In this document: in pieces, positions 45,751 to 55,035 of the stretch | Layout: every line of letters begins with the position of its first letter | Position numbering within the stretch: position 1 is the stretch's first letter | DNA from: Terrisporobacter othiniensis | GTDB lineage: Bacteria > Bacillota > Clostridia > Peptostreptococcales > Peptostreptococcaceae | Direction: 5' to 3' | Length of the DNA: 64,000 nucleotides | Assembly: GCF_000808015.1 (NCBI RefSeq) | Contig: NZ_JWHR01000068.1 | Span: 84,156-148,155 of the forward strand | The notes under the pieces: model-generated | Told to the model about the DNA's origin: nothing | Databases searched by the model: none | What the model saw: the letters and a program-made list of their open reading frames with translations, nothing else | Translations under genes and position numbers: made by a program

Positions 45751-46949
45751 ATGAAGCAAGTGGAGGTCTTTATTAGAGGAATAGCTGATTTGGTAAGCTT
45801 TAAAGGAATATATAGTTTAATACTTAAATACAAAGAAACAGAGAGATTAATATATGATGAGATAGAATGTAATAATTATGTTAAACGTAGAAAAAGTATA
45901 GAAGACAGGGCGATTTTAGAAGCTATGTGTAAAGCTGTATCTATTTTAAAAGAACCTTGTAAAATTACATTTTATTGCTATAAGGATATAAGTGAAATTT
46001 TATTTTATATAGATAATCTTGATTTGATAAATAAATTTAACAAATTAATTTGTGACAATAATCATTATTATAATATTGTGAAAAGTGATGATAATCAAAG
46101 TAGATTACATGAATATATTTTTAAAAATAATATACCTACCCAAAATACGAGCATATTAGAAGATGAAGAAAAAGAATATATATATTATATTTATGATTAC
46201 ATATATAAAAATATTATGTAGGGAAAAGTAGAAATATTAATCATAGATGGCGTGAACATAAAAGATTTGGAGCAAGAGGTTATGAGAATAATACGCATTA
46301 TATAGCTAAAAAAGGACTTTATGTATCTATGAAAATGAATGGCATAAATAATTTCTTATTTAGAGTAATTGAGTCATGTGATGGTGGTTATATCTCAAGA
46401 TGTAGAGAGAAATCGTGGATTAGCAAACTAAATTCAATTAATAATGGATATAATGTAATACATTCATTTCATCAATTAGCAGCATTAAGTAATGGTGTTA
46501 GTAATGAGATAATAAAAGAAAGTGAATATAAAGAAAAAATACATGAAGATATTGTAAAATACCATGAAAAATACATAAAACCACTAGATAAATCTATAAA
46601 TAGAAAAAGAAAAAATTTAGACTTAGATAAAATAAAAACACAATCCTGGATAATATTTAAGATTACTTCAAAAATTACTAATGAGTATTATATAAATTGT
46701 AGAAATAAAGTGAGTATTGAACATATAAAATATATTTTAAAATATAGAATGTATGAGAAACAACCAAAAGAAGGATCATTATCAGAGTTTATACAAAAGC
46801 ATAATAGTATAGATGAATTGACAGTAGAAATTTTAGAATATATAGAAGGGGATATTGATAAGTATAGTATCATACGTAAATGGTGTAATGTGTTTGGAAC
46901 TGAATACGCAACAACTAATTATTTATTAGATATTTGCAACGAAGAATAA
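45751..46949 (+). pseudogene. RNase H-like / GIY-YIG nuclease fusion split by a frameshift
   Basis: Frame 1 starts at ATG 45751 (AAAGGAG upstream): an RNase H-like region, RRKSIEDRAILEAMCKAVSI then KEPCKITFYCY, then EYIYYIYDYIYKN and a stop at 46219-46221. The other frame continues across the same bases as YVGKSRNINHRWREHKRFG, LYVSMKMNGINNFLFRVIE, CREKSWISKLN, GYNVIHSF, a GIY-YIG nuclease (GIYYIYD...YVGKS.NI..R..EH). The halves meet at 46211-46221, so one gene of about 400 codons was split. Tail to 46949 has no known domain. Confidence 0.7.
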
Positions 46950-46977
46950 TAATTTATGTATTTAAAAATAATATAAA

Positions 46978-47024
46978 TTGTGGGTTTGATTGTAGCGATT
47001 CATCTCCACCATTCAAACCCTCGA
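46978..47024 (+). repeat. tmRNA-3'-end-like sequence, copy 2 (left edge of cassette I)
   Basis: TTGTGGGTTTGATTG, then TAGCG, then ATTCATCTCCACCATTC and AAACCCTCGA. It shares GTGGGT...GATTG..G..ATCATCTCCACCA with copies 3-5 and its last 25 bases with copy 1. Ending in CTCCACCA and followed by a terminator, it resembles a tmRNA T-arm plus acceptor end, but T-stem pairing is poor and no tmRNA body precedes it. Confidence 0.6.
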
Positions 47025-47035
47025 GAGAGAGGATG

Positions 47036-47074
47036 AAGAACTACTAAGTTTTATATCTTAGTAGTTCTTTTTAT
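47036..47074 (+). terminator. terminator after copy 2
   Basis: AAGAACTACTAAG pairs with CTTAGTAGTTCTT and is followed by TTTTAT. Confidence 0.9.
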
Positions 47075-47252
47075 ATTAATAATATTACTGGAAATTTAAA
47101 TATAATATATAAATAGAATAAAAAAATATTAAAATTAAATTTATATACGATATTTCGGAACTTTATTTTATAAAATGGAATATTTTATTTCAAAATAAGA
47201 AATAATCAAAATAATATGTGATATAATAATATAGAGTAAGGAGGATATAATT

Positions 47253-48671
47253 ATGAAAGATTCTATTATATGTTTAAATAAAATAAATATAAAAAATTTG
47301 AAAAATGTATATAATGGTTCTATAAGTTTTAATAAAAAATCAGATAGAGAATCATTAAAACATGTAACAGGAATATATGGCCAAAATGGATCGGGGAAAA
47401 CATCTATTGTAGATTCCTTATTGCTACTTAGAGATTTAATGTTAGGCAAACCATTGTCCCGTAATTTTCTATATTTAATTTCGGCTGATAAGAAAAATAT
47501 GTTTTTAGATTTTGAGTTTTTTATGACTTGTAGAGAAGAAAATTATAAAATATTCTATCAAGTTGAGTTGAGTAAGATTGAAGAGAGTGTATATAAATAT
47601 ACTAAACAAGATGATGAGTTAGATGAAAATAATCCATTTATAAAAATAACTAGAGAAAGACTAAGTTACTCTAAATTAGTTGATGAAAAATGGAAAAAAA
47701 AATCAGATATACTAAATTATGAATATGAAAATACAGATATACCTTTTAGTCCTAAAAAAAGCTATTTAGAAATGATAAGTATAGATAAAGAAAATGAATT
47801 GGATTTAAAATTTCAAAAAGAGTTTTCTAAGCGTCTTTGCAAATCATATATATTTAATAAAGATAATATAACATTATTTGAAAAAAGTCTTACAGAGAAG
47901 TCTGAGATAGTAAATATTATTAAAAGTTTACAGTATTTTGCAAAATTTAATTTATTTATAATCAAGAATGATGAGTTAGGAGCAATAAATACTTTTGGAG
48001 TAATGCCGTTTAGTTTTAGAATAGAAGATGATGAAGGAATGTCAACAGGTATTGTAGCTATGAAGCTTTTTGATGTTACTACGATTGATAAGCATAAACT
48101 AGATGTATTAAATAAAATAATAAATCAAATTAATATAGTTATAGAAAATATCATCCCTAATTTAAATGTGGAATTAAAAAATTATGGAATAGAAATGTTA
48201 AAGGATGGACAAGAGGGATATAAAGTTGAATTAGTTTCACACAGAGATAAAATTGAAATACCATTGAAATATGAATCAGATGGAATAAAAAAAATAATAT
48301 CTATATTAAGTGCGTTAATTGCAATGTATAACAATGATAAAATATTGTTGGCTGTAGATGAACTTGATGCAGGCGTTTTTGAATATTTATTAGGCGAAAT
48401 TTTAGATGTGATTAAGGATAAGTGTAAAGGACAGTTTATATTTACTTCTCATAATCTTAGAGTACTTGAAAAATTAGATAAAGATTCAATTGTATTTACA
48501 ACAACAAATCCAGATAATAGATACATTAAATTTACCAGTGTAAAAAACACTAATAATTTAAGAGATTTTTATTTGAGAGGTATATTGTTAGGTGGCCAAA
48601 GTGAAGAAATTTATAATGGAACTAATAAATCTCATATTTCTCGTGCATTTAGAAAGGCATGGAGGGGATAG
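47253..48671 (+). CDS. AAA-family ATPase of an AbiL-like defence pair
   Basis: 472 residues, RBS TAAGGAGG. OLD/RecF-like ABC-ATPase: Walker A YGQNGSGKTSIVDSLLLL (residues ~43-60), a central helical insert, then signature region YESDGIKKIISILSAL, Walker B KILLAVDELDAGVFEYLLGE and switch FIFTSHNLRVLEKL. The downstream gene overlaps its end and carries a TOPRIM-like domain; ATPase + TOPRIM pairs of this size are AbiLi-AbiLii or PARIS-type abortive infection systems. AbiL fits better because the partner lacks a recognisable DUF4435 N-terminus. Which it is needs a profile search. Confidence 0.8.
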   Translation: MKDSIICLNKINIKNLKNVYNGSISFNKKSDRESLKHVTGIYGQNGSGKTSIVDSLLLLRDLMLGKPLSRNFLYLISADKKNMFLDFEFFMTCREENYKIFYQVELSKIEESVYKYTKQDDELDENNPFIKITRERLSYSKLVDEKWKKKSDILNYEYENTDIPFSPKKSYLEMISIDKENELDLKFQKEFSKRLCKSYIFNKDNITLFEKSLTEKSEIVNIIKSLQYFAKFNLFIIKNDELGAINTFGVMPFSFRIEDDEGMSTGIVAMKLFDVTTIDKHKLDVLNKIINQINIVIENIIPNLNVELKNYGIEMLKDGQEGYKVELVSHRDKIEIPLKYESDGIKKIISILSALIAMYNNDKILLAVDELDAGVFEYLLGEILDVIKDKCKGQFIFTSHNLRVLEKLDKDSIVFTTTNPDNRYIKFTSVKNTNNLRDFYLRGILLGGQSEEIYNGTNKSHISRAFRKAWRG

Positions 48672-48676
48672 ATATT

Positions 48677-49405
48677 GTGGGAATTAAGAAAAAAGTAATA
48701 TTATTTCTTGTAGAAGGAATATCTGAAGATGAAGCTTTGTCCGCATTGATATCAAACATCATTAAAAATGATACAGTAGCTTTTCAAATTATGTATGGAG
48801 ATGTAACCAGTGATATAAACTCAAGCCAACAAAATATTAGGAGAGTGATAAATGAAAAGATTAAAGAATATATGACTGAATCAAAAGTTAAGAAAAAAGA
48901 TATTCTAAGTGTTGTGCATTTAATAGATATTGATGGTGCTTATATCAAAAATGAGGAATTTATGATTGAGAATAATGAAATTTTAAAAGGTTTTAAATAT
49001 TATTCTAATGAAATACATGCGTATAGTAAAGAGAAAATTATAAATCGAAATAGTAAAAAGTCTTCTATTATGAATTTACTCTCGTCTACAAATGAAATTT
49101 CAAGTATAAAGTATAAAGCTTATTATTTTTGTTGTAACTTAGATCATGTACTTTATGATGATGCAAATCTAGATGAAGAATTAAAAATACGTTATGCAGA
49201 AGATTTTCAAGATGAATTCTATGATAATGAAATAGAATTTATTAATTTTATGTCGAAGAGTAATTTTGCAGTAAGTGGAAATTATAATGATACTTGGAAT
49301 TTTCTAAAAAAAGATTTGAACTCATTGGGTAGATATAGTAATTTTCATCTATTTTTCAGTGATTTTAGAGATTGTATAAAAGATGAATATAAGGAGAATT
49401 TTTAG
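48677..49405 (+). CDS. TOPRIM-like effector of an AbiL-like defence pair
   Basis: 242 residues from GTG 48677, chosen because GGAGGGG lies 9 bases upstream; the overlapping ATG at 48659 has none. TOPRIM motifs: LFLVEGISEDEALSALIS (catalytic Glu) and VVHLIDIDGAYI (DxD). The C-terminal half is unassigned. Likely a nuclease triggered by the upstream ATPase on phage infection, killing or arresting the cell. It is the last gene before the next cassette boundary at 49492. Confidence 0.75.
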   Translation: MGIKKKVILFLVEGISEDEALSALISNIIKNDTVAFQIMYGDVTSDINSSQQNIRRVINEKIKEYMTESKVKKKDILSVVHLIDIDGAYIKNEEFMIENNEILKGFKYYSNEIHAYSKEKIINRNSKKSSIMNLLSSTNEISSIKYKAYYFCCNLDHVLYDDANLDEELKIRYAEDFQDEFYDNEIEFINFMSKSNFAVSGNYNDTWNFLKKDLNSLGRYSNFHLFFSDFRDCIKDEYKENF

Positions 49406-49491
49406 TGTTAAGAGAATTTAAGTTAGGTATTTATTTTAACAAAGTATGTTGTAAATAAAAGATTCTTGCAGTAAAGTTAATATAAAATAAA

Positions 49492-49532
49492 ATTGTGGGT
49501 ATGATTGTCGTGAATCATCTCCACCATTCAAA
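49492..49532 (+). repeat. tmRNA-3'-end-like sequence, copy 3 (cassette I/II boundary)
   Basis: ATTGTGGGTATGATTGTCG, then TGAATCATCTCCACCATTC and AAA. Upstream AAAATAAAAT is also shared with copy 4. CATCTCC is 2515 bases from the same point of copy 2. Confidence 0.65.
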
Positions 49533-49536
49533 ACTA

Positions 49537-49578
49537 TAAAAAGGTATTAGCATATTTTATTATGTTAATACCTTTTTT
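49537..49578 (+). terminator. terminator after copy 3
   Basis: AAAAGGTATTA pairs with TAATACCTTTT, followed by TTGT; inner GCATA/TATG extends the stem. Confidence 0.85.
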
Positions 49579-49695
49579 GTATAAATATCATTATTAAATA
49601 TGTCTGATATAAAAATACTATTAAATCTTATCGTTTGGATAGAAATGATAAGGTTTATGATATAATGATAATAATAAAATATAGGAAGTGATAAA

Positions 49696-50742
49696 GTGAA
49701 ATCCATAGAAAAAAATAAATTAAGAGAACTTGCAATGCCAATGTACATAGTAAGATTAATATCTTCTATAAATGAATATAAAGGTAAGCAAGATTTATAT
49801 AAACAACAATCTCCTCAAATCTTAAACACTTTAAAAGAAATCTCAGTAATACAAAGTACGGAGTCATCAAATAGAATCGAAGGAATTTATACTTCAAATA
49901 AAAGATTATCACAGTTAATGAGCAATAAAGTTGAGCCTAAAGACAGAAGTGAAAGTGAAATTGCAGGTTATAGAGATGTATTAAATACTATTCATAGTGC
50001 TTATGACGCAATTCCTATTAATTCAAGTGTGATTTTACAATTGCATAGAGATTTATACAAATTTAACCCAGGAACAGGTGGAAGGTACAAATCATCTAAT
50101 AATATCATAGAAGAAACTCTACCAGATGGAAGTAAGTATGTAAGGTTCAAGCCAGTAGATGTATTTTATACAAGTGCGTATATGGAAGAACTTTGTAAAC
50201 TTTATAATGATGAAATTAACAAAGAGCAGGTAGAGCCACTTGTACTTATTGCAGTGTTTGTATTGGATTTTCTTTGTATAAATCCTTTCAATGATGGAAA
50301 TGGAAGAATGTCTAGATTACTTACATTATTACTGTTATATAGAAGTGGATATGAAGTAGGAAGATTTATATCAATTGAAAAAATAATAGAAGATAGTAAA
50401 GAAACATATTATGAATCTTTAAACAAATCATCTATGTTATGGCATGATGGGAAGCACAATATTTATATTTGGTTAGAGTACTTCTTAGGAATAATACTTA
50501 AGTCTTATAAAGATTTTGAAGAAAGAGTTGGTATTATAAATACTAGCAAAGGAAGTAAAAGTGATAGAGTTGAAAAATCAATAGAAGGAATTATTGGATA
50601 TTTCACAAAAGCGCAGATAAGAAATCTTTGCCCTGATGTGGCAGAAGCTACTATTAATAGAGTATTTGACAAGCTTAAAAAGGAAAATAAGATAGAATCT
50701 GTTGAAAAAGGTAGAAATACTAAGTGGAAAAAAATATATTAG
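49696..50742 (+). CDS. Fic-family protein with Asn in place of catalytic His
   Basis: 348 residues, GTG start with AGGAAGTG upstream. N-terminal inhibitory motif (S/T)xxxE(G/N) is present as S58NRIEG63. The Fic core reads INPFNDGNGRMSRLL (196-204 NPFNDGNGR) whereas active enzymes have HPF.DGNGR; the His that deprotonates the target hydroxyl is Asn196 here. Anion-hole and Arg204 are kept. A winged-helix-like C-terminus (AQIRNLCPDVAEATINRVFD) suggests DNA binding. AMPylation is therefore doubtful; a regulatory or different chemistry is possible. It is the first gene in cassette II. Confidence 0.85.
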   Translation: MKSIEKNKLRELAMPMYIVRLISSINEYKGKQDLYKQQSPQILNTLKEISVIQSTESSNRIEGIYTSNKRLSQLMSNKVEPKDRSESEIAGYRDVLNTIHSAYDAIPINSSVILQLHRDLYKFNPGTGGRYKSSNNIIEETLPDGSKYVRFKPVDVFYTSAYMEELCKLYNDEINKEQVEPLVLIAVFVLDFLCINPFNDGNGRMSRLLTLLLLYRSGYEVGRFISIEKIIEDSKETYYESLNKSSMLWHDGKHNIYIWLEYFLGIILKSYKDFEERVGIINTSKGSKSDRVEKSIEGIIGYFTKAQIRNLCPDVAEATINRVFDKLKKENKIESVEKGRNTKWKKIY

Positions 50743-50802
50743 ATATACTAGCAACAACTTAAAATGGTGAAGTAAGACCCTTAAAAAAACATTAGCAAAA
50801 TA

Positions 50803-50850
50803 AAAAAAGCCTGGAGTCATTAAGAAAATCTTAAAAACTTCAGGCTTATC
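50803..50850. terminator. bidirectional terminator between Fic and VapE genes
   Basis: AAGCCTGGAGT pairs with ACTTCAGGCTT (one G-T); A-run before and T-rich after serve both converging genes. Confidence 0.7.
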
Positions 50851-50854
50851 TATA

Positions 50855-53251
50855 TTAACTACATTTCTTAACAAAAGTTCTCTGAGTACCATACAAAGAA
50901 TATCTAGCCTTGCCAGACTTATTAGAAGATAACTTTTCCCAACCACCAATACGATTCAAAATACCTTCAATAACAAAAGAATCCATCCTTTTCAAATCTT
51001 GACGCTCTTTATTAAAGCATTCACACCAAATTTCCATAATACAGACCTTATATCTTTTTACTGAACCTACAGCAGAGAATTTAGAATCAGTAAAATTAGT
51101 ATCATTAAGAAAAGCACGTCTATCATATAAATCCATTTCAGCCCAATTAGGGGGAAGCAATTTTTCTAAATAATCAGTAATAAGCCCCTGTCTATCATCA
51201 TATTCAATGGACTCAGTTTGGGCTATATTGGCTGCCATTAGCACATCGCCTTTTAAAAATAATTCTTCTTTTTCTTTGTATCTAACAATAGCCTCCGCCC
51301 AAATTTGATCTACTACATCTTTCAAATCCCAAGGTTTATATTTGCTATTTCCTGAAACATAAACTGGCCAGAATCTACGGTTTCCTGTAATATCTCTAAG
51401 GAATCCATCTTCTGAGTTAGTTGTACCAACGATAATATTACTTCGAGGATGATTTTCAACATTTATTCCATAGGATTGTCTAAATTTATCATCTGTACGA
51501 GTGATGAAAGATTTTACTGTTTCCACGTCCATTTTTCTCATACCAGCCAGCTCACCAAGCTCTAGAATCCAATATCCTTGAAGTTTTTCTGCGGCAGATT
51601 TGTCTTTCATGTCAGTTAGACATAAGGAGTCTGAATACCAGCACTTACCTAGTATGGAGAATAGAGTAGATTTACCGATTCCTTGGGGACCATTAAGTAC
51701 AAGGATTGAGTCAAATTTAATTCCTGGTTCATAAATGCGGGCTATGGCAGCTACGAGAGTTTTACGAGTTATAGCTCTTACATACTCATTATCTTTTGCT
51801 CCTAAGTAATCTACTAATAGGGTGTCTATACGAGGAGTACCGTCCCAAATAAGTGTGCTTAAATATTCCTTGATTGGATGATAAATTCTTTCTGCAGAGA
51901 TTACAGCATATAGAGCATCTTTGAATTTTGAAGGTGACCACAGAGAATAAACCTGTTCAAAATACACTTTTATACATGAAAAGTCAGTATCATTCCAGCC
52001 TGGCTTTACTTGGTTCCAAGGAAGTTTACCAATAACATCTAAACTAGATTTGAACTGGTTGTAGACGATTGATTTTAAGTTTTTGTCATGGCGTATAATA
52101 TTTGCAATGTTAGATAAAGTGTCTTTTATACGACCTTTTTTATCTAGTTCTAAATGTGATAACCAGTTGCACTCATTCTCGTCTTCTTCGACAGATATAT
52201 TACCGAACTCTTCATCAATCTGCTTAGCACGTTCCTTGGCTAATTGAAATTTTACATTTTTATCAGATAATACAAACTCAATCATAGCCTTGTAAGAAGG
52301 TAGATTAGTAGGATTATCTTTTTCTTCATACTTTTCATCTAAATGAGAAAATTTGTGTATTCTCACCAAATCAAAGGCATTTAGTAATTTACCACAAGCA
52401 GGATCGCTAGCATGATGACTATAAGCAAATTTGTTATCATAAATTACTAGACCACCTTGGGATGTGGCAGGTATGTAATCGTATCTTTTATTAATTTCAT
52501 TTTCTTCGTATATGTGTGATAAGAAGGAGTCTATGGCTTTGCAAATATCATAAGTTCTGCAAAATGCTCCTATTAAATTATCCTTTTCAAAGGGGTCTTC
52601 TTGGTTTTTGATTTTGGTTTGTAAAAGTTTCTCTTGTCTAGTAGATACTGGCCACTGTCTAGGGTCTGTCCAATCATTGTATTTTGCTAGGATTTCATCA
52701 GGATTTAAGAAAGTTTCTCCTATTTCTTTAAAAATAAACTCACCATCATAAGATGTGGAAGGCCAATACATAAGTCTACTGGATTCGTAAGTAGTATCAT
52801 CAAATATTTCTATGTTTATTTCTTCTGATATTTTTCTAGATACAGCACTATATTCATCAGGTGAAACATCACGACTTAGGGGAATTATTAGTCTAAGCCT
52901 TGGATTTTCCTTTGTATGATTATGTGTTGAATAAAAATAACCTTTGAAATTAAAATGTTTTTCTACATCATCTATTGTGCTTGCAGTGGCATAATCCATA
53001 TCCAGGCTTAGAGCACAGCGATTTATGACACAATCTTTTTTTCTTCTATTATCTTTTAATTTTCCAAGGACAAATCCACCCACATCCTTGATATCATCTC
53101 GTTTAGCTTTAGGAAGTTGTTTATATTCTTCCATAGTTTCTGATGTACGAGTAGTAGAAGATATTCTTTTTATAAATTCTTCTAATTCCATTTTTCTGTA
53201 CTTCCAAACTTTATCTTTTCTAGAGTTACCTATACTAATTCCTATTTTCAT
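50855..53251 (-). CDS. VapE-family phage/satellite primase-helicase
   Basis: 798 residues. N-terminal primase-like part (CALSLDMDYATA, YFYSTHNHTKENPRLRLIIPL, YESSRLMYWPS), a linker, then the VapE ATPase: YLSTLIWDGTPRIDTLLVDYL, Walker A NGPQGIGKSTLFSILG (~517-530), Walker B-type LGELAGMRKMDVETVKSF, sensor GTTNSEDGFLRDITGNRRFW. Typical replication protein of prophages and phage satellites. Starts immediately (0 bases) after the XRE regulator on the same strand. Intact. Confidence 0.92.
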   Translation of the reverse strand: MKIGISIGNSRKDKVWKYRKMELEEFIKRISSTTRTSETMEEYKQLPKAKRDDIKDVGGFVLGKLKDNRRKKDCVINRCALSLDMDYATASTIDDVEKHFNFKGYFYSTHNHTKENPRLRLIIPLSRDVSPDEYSAVSRKISEEINIEIFDDTTYESSRLMYWPSTSYDGEFIFKEIGETFLNPDEILAKYNDWTDPRQWPVSTRQEKLLQTKIKNQEDPFEKDNLIGAFCRTYDICKAIDSFLSHIYEENEINKRYDYIPATSQGGLVIYDNKFAYSHHASDPACGKLLNAFDLVRIHKFSHLDEKYEEKDNPTNLPSYKAMIEFVLSDKNVKFQLAKERAKQIDEEFGNISVEEDENECNWLSHLELDKKGRIKDTLSNIANIIRHDKNLKSIVYNQFKSSLDVIGKLPWNQVKPGWNDTDFSCIKVYFEQVYSLWSPSKFKDALYAVISAERIYHPIKEYLSTLIWDGTPRIDTLLVDYLGAKDNEYVRAITRKTLVAAIARIYEPGIKFDSILVLNGPQGIGKSTLFSILGKCWYSDSLCLTDMKDKSAAEKLQGYWILELGELAGMRKMDVETVKSFITRTDDKFRQSYGINVENHPRSNIIVGTTNSEDGFLRDITGNRRFWPVYVSGNSKYKPWDLKDVVDQIWAEAIVRYKEKEELFLKGDVLMAANIAQTESIEYDDRQGLITDYLEKLLPPNWAEMDLYDRRAFLNDTNFTDSKFSAVGSVKRYKVCIMEIWCECFNKERQDLKRMDSFVIEGILNRIGGWEKLSSNKSGKARYSLYGTQRTFVKKCS

Positions 53252-53467
53252 TTACTCTATCCCCTTTTCAGTTATTATTTTTTCTACTTCAAAATCAAGT
53301 GCTACTGCTATTTTATATATTGTTTCAGGTCTATGATTTCCCACGTTATTTAGGATTCTTGAGACTGTAGATTTTGCAAGATTACACTCTCTTGCTAGAT
53401 GACTCAGAGAATATCCTTTGAGTAACATTTGATATTTTATTTGTTCTGTATTTATTTTATATTCCAT
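53252..53467 (-). CDS. XRE-family transcriptional regulator
   Basis: 71 residues, one helix-turn-helix: LKGYSLSHLARECNLAKSTV then SRILNNVGNHRPETIYKIA. AGGGGAGGTAAT is a near-perfect ribosome binding site on the minus strand. Probably represses the promoter in the 53468-53580 region and thereby VapE. Its compact size is that of phage/satellite repressors. Confidence 0.88.
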   Translation of the reverse strand: MEYKINTEQIKYQMLLKGYSLSHLARECNLAKSTVSRILNNVGNHRPETIYKIAVALDFEVEKIITEKGIE

Positions 53468-53882
53468 GATTACCTCCCCTTTCGTTTTATAAGATAATCA
53501 TATATGTTAAATTTAAACTAAAGTTAAAAAGTAATTTACTAAGCTATATGAAGAAAATGTGCTATAATATATAGCTGAAAATTTGGGTTTCCATGTGGTG
53601 TTCCAATGTGATGTTCCAATTAGTCAAAAACTCCTTACGCGCGCGTACACATGTATACGCATACAAAAATCTTTAATTAATATAAATATATACTCAATAT
53701 ATGACATAGGAACTTTAGGAACAGATATAGGTCTAACTAAGTGTAGGTCTAGTGTTGATAGACGTTCTAAGATTAGTTCCAAAGGGATTATAGGTAGCAG
53801 TGAGAACAGTATAGAGGTGGGATTTGTGTTCCTATGATTATGTATTATTTTTATAGGAACAGTGAAATATGTAGAAAAGTGC
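53468..53882. other. intergenic region of cassette II, no confident gene
   Basis: Contains a GC-alternating tract (GCGCGCGTACACATGTATACGC, 53639-53660) and a TGTTCCTAT / ATAGGAACA hairpin (53828-53861), plus repeats of GTTCCAA/TTAGGAAC. An 84-codon frame at 53583 is low-complexity and lacks a ribosome binding site. Probably the operator/origin region of the VapE unit. Confidence 0.45.
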
Positions 53883-53931
53883 AAAATAAAATCGTGGGTA
53901 TTATTGTTGTGAATCATCTCCACCATTGAAA
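53883..53931 (+). repeat. tmRNA-3'-end-like sequence, copy 4 (cassette II/III boundary)
   Basis: AAAATAAAATCGTGGG then TATTATTGTTGTGAATC then ATCTCCACCATTGAAA. 4399 bases from copy 3. Shares the AAAATAAAAT lead with copy 3. Confidence 0.65.
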
Positions 53932-53936
53932 TACAC

Positions 53937-53972
53937 GAAAACACATTGATAATTTTGTCAATGTGTTTTTTT
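53937..53972 (+). terminator. terminator after copy 4
   Basis: AACACATTGA pairs with TCAATGTGTT around AATTTTG and is followed by TTTTTT. Confidence 0.9.
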
Positions 53973-53976
53973 ACAA

Positions 53977-54012
53977 AACTTACATAGATGTAATACATAT
54001 GTAAGGTTTGAA
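53977..54012. promoter_or_regulatory. candidate response-regulator operator of the bce-like locus (site 1)
   Basis: CTTACATAGATGTAATAC then ATATGTAAGGTTTG is an interrupted palindrome (CTTACAT...ATGTAAG) and is repeated almost exactly at 56065-56098 before the transporter genes. OmpR-type regulators commonly use such sites. It precedes the regulator/kinase pair by about 320 bases. Confidence 0.6.
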
Positions 54013-54084
54013 GATAGTTATACTATAGTATTTAATGTAAAATTCTTATACAAGAAAAATTATATAAGAAAAAAGATTAAATAA

Positions 54085-54212
54085 ATGGAATTAATAGAAA
54101 TATTTAAAGCTATAATTTTCAATCAGTATCTATAGCTCTTATAGTATTTGGAATTTTGCTTATCGTAGCAGAGAATTACGACAAAGACAAAAGCTCTATA
54201 GCAAAAATATAA
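54085..54212 (+). pseudogene. small membrane peptide gene, frameshifted
   Basis: Frame 1 MELIEIFKAIIF then NQYL and stop; the other frame continues SVSIALIVFGILLIVAENYD and KDKSSIAKI to TAA 54210-54212. Together they make a ~40-residue one-helix peptide. Small peptides beside BceRS loci are known, but this one is broken and its function is unknown. Confidence 0.45.
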
Positions 54213-54333
54213 ATCAGCTAACTTATAAAACGGCAATAATTATAGCTTTATTTACTATAAAAGATGATATACTAACTGTGGATACAAATTATTAAAATAT
54301 GGTAAATACCAAGGGTTGATATGGAGTGGATAT

Positions 54334-55026
54334 ATGAATAATAGGATTTATATTATAGAGGACGATATTTCTATAAGTACGTTGTTAAAAGATTACATAG
54401 ATAGATACGGGTTTGAGGGAGTTGTAGCAACAAACTTTAATGATATAATAGAGGAATTTGAGGTGTGTAGACCCAGTCTAATATTATTAGATATAAATTT
54501 ACCCAAATTTGATGGGTTTTATTGGTGCACAAAGATAAGACAAAAATCAAATATACCTATAATATTTATATCAGCAAGGGAAAGTGGAATGGATCAAATC
54601 AGAGCATTAGAAAGTGGTGGAGATGATTATATAACTAAGCCTTTTCAATATGAGGTATTAATAGCAAAAATAAAAAGTCATATGAGAAGGTCTTACGGAG
54701 AATATGCTCCAAAGTTAAATGAAAGAATAGTTGAATTAGATGGACTTAAATTTTACCCTGAAAGATTGGAAGTACAATTTGAGGATAAGAATATAATCAT
54801 AACTAAAAAAGAAGGGATATTACTTGAATGTCTTATGAAAAAGTATCCCAAAGTAGTTAGTAGAGATTATTTATTAGAAAAAATATGGGATGATATTGAA
54901 TTTGTAGAGGAAAATACATTAAATGTTAATGTAAGTAGAATTAGAAAAAGACTTAATGATTTAGGAATAGAAGATGCCGTAAATACAGTAAGAGGGGTTG
55001 GCTACAAATTAAATAAGAATTGGTAG
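54334..55026 (+). CDS. BceR-like response regulator
   Basis: 230 residues from ATG 54334 with GGAGTGG upstream (TTG 54316 rejected). Receiver with phospho-Asp53 (LILLDINLPK) and Lys in ITKPFQ; OmpR winged helix from ~130 (NTLNVNVSRIRKRLNDLG). With the downstream kinase it forms a BceRS pair; the adjacent BceAB-like transporter serves as the drug-sensing partner. Expected ligands are bacitracin-like or lantibiotic peptides. Confidence 0.93.
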   Translation: MNNRIYIIEDDISISTLLKDYIDRYGFEGVVATNFNDIIEEFEVCRPSLILLDINLPKFDGFYWCTKIRQKSNIPIIFISARESGMDQIRALESGGDDYITKPFQYEVLIAKIKSHMRRSYGEYAPKLNERIVELDGLKFYPERLEVQFEDKNIIITKKEGILLECLMKKYPKVVSRDYLLEKIWDDIEFVEENTLNVNVSRIRKRLNDLGIEDAVNTVRGVGYKLNKNW

Positions 55027-55035
55027 GATTATAAT

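Noticed and set aside
53583-53837. 84-codon ORF upstream of copy 4
   Set aside because: No ribosome binding site, low-complexity translation and overlap with hairpins and an alternating GC tract.
53624-53998. 124-codon minus-strand ORF
   Set aside because: Crosses the boundary repeat copy 4 and its terminator; composition is unlike a protein.
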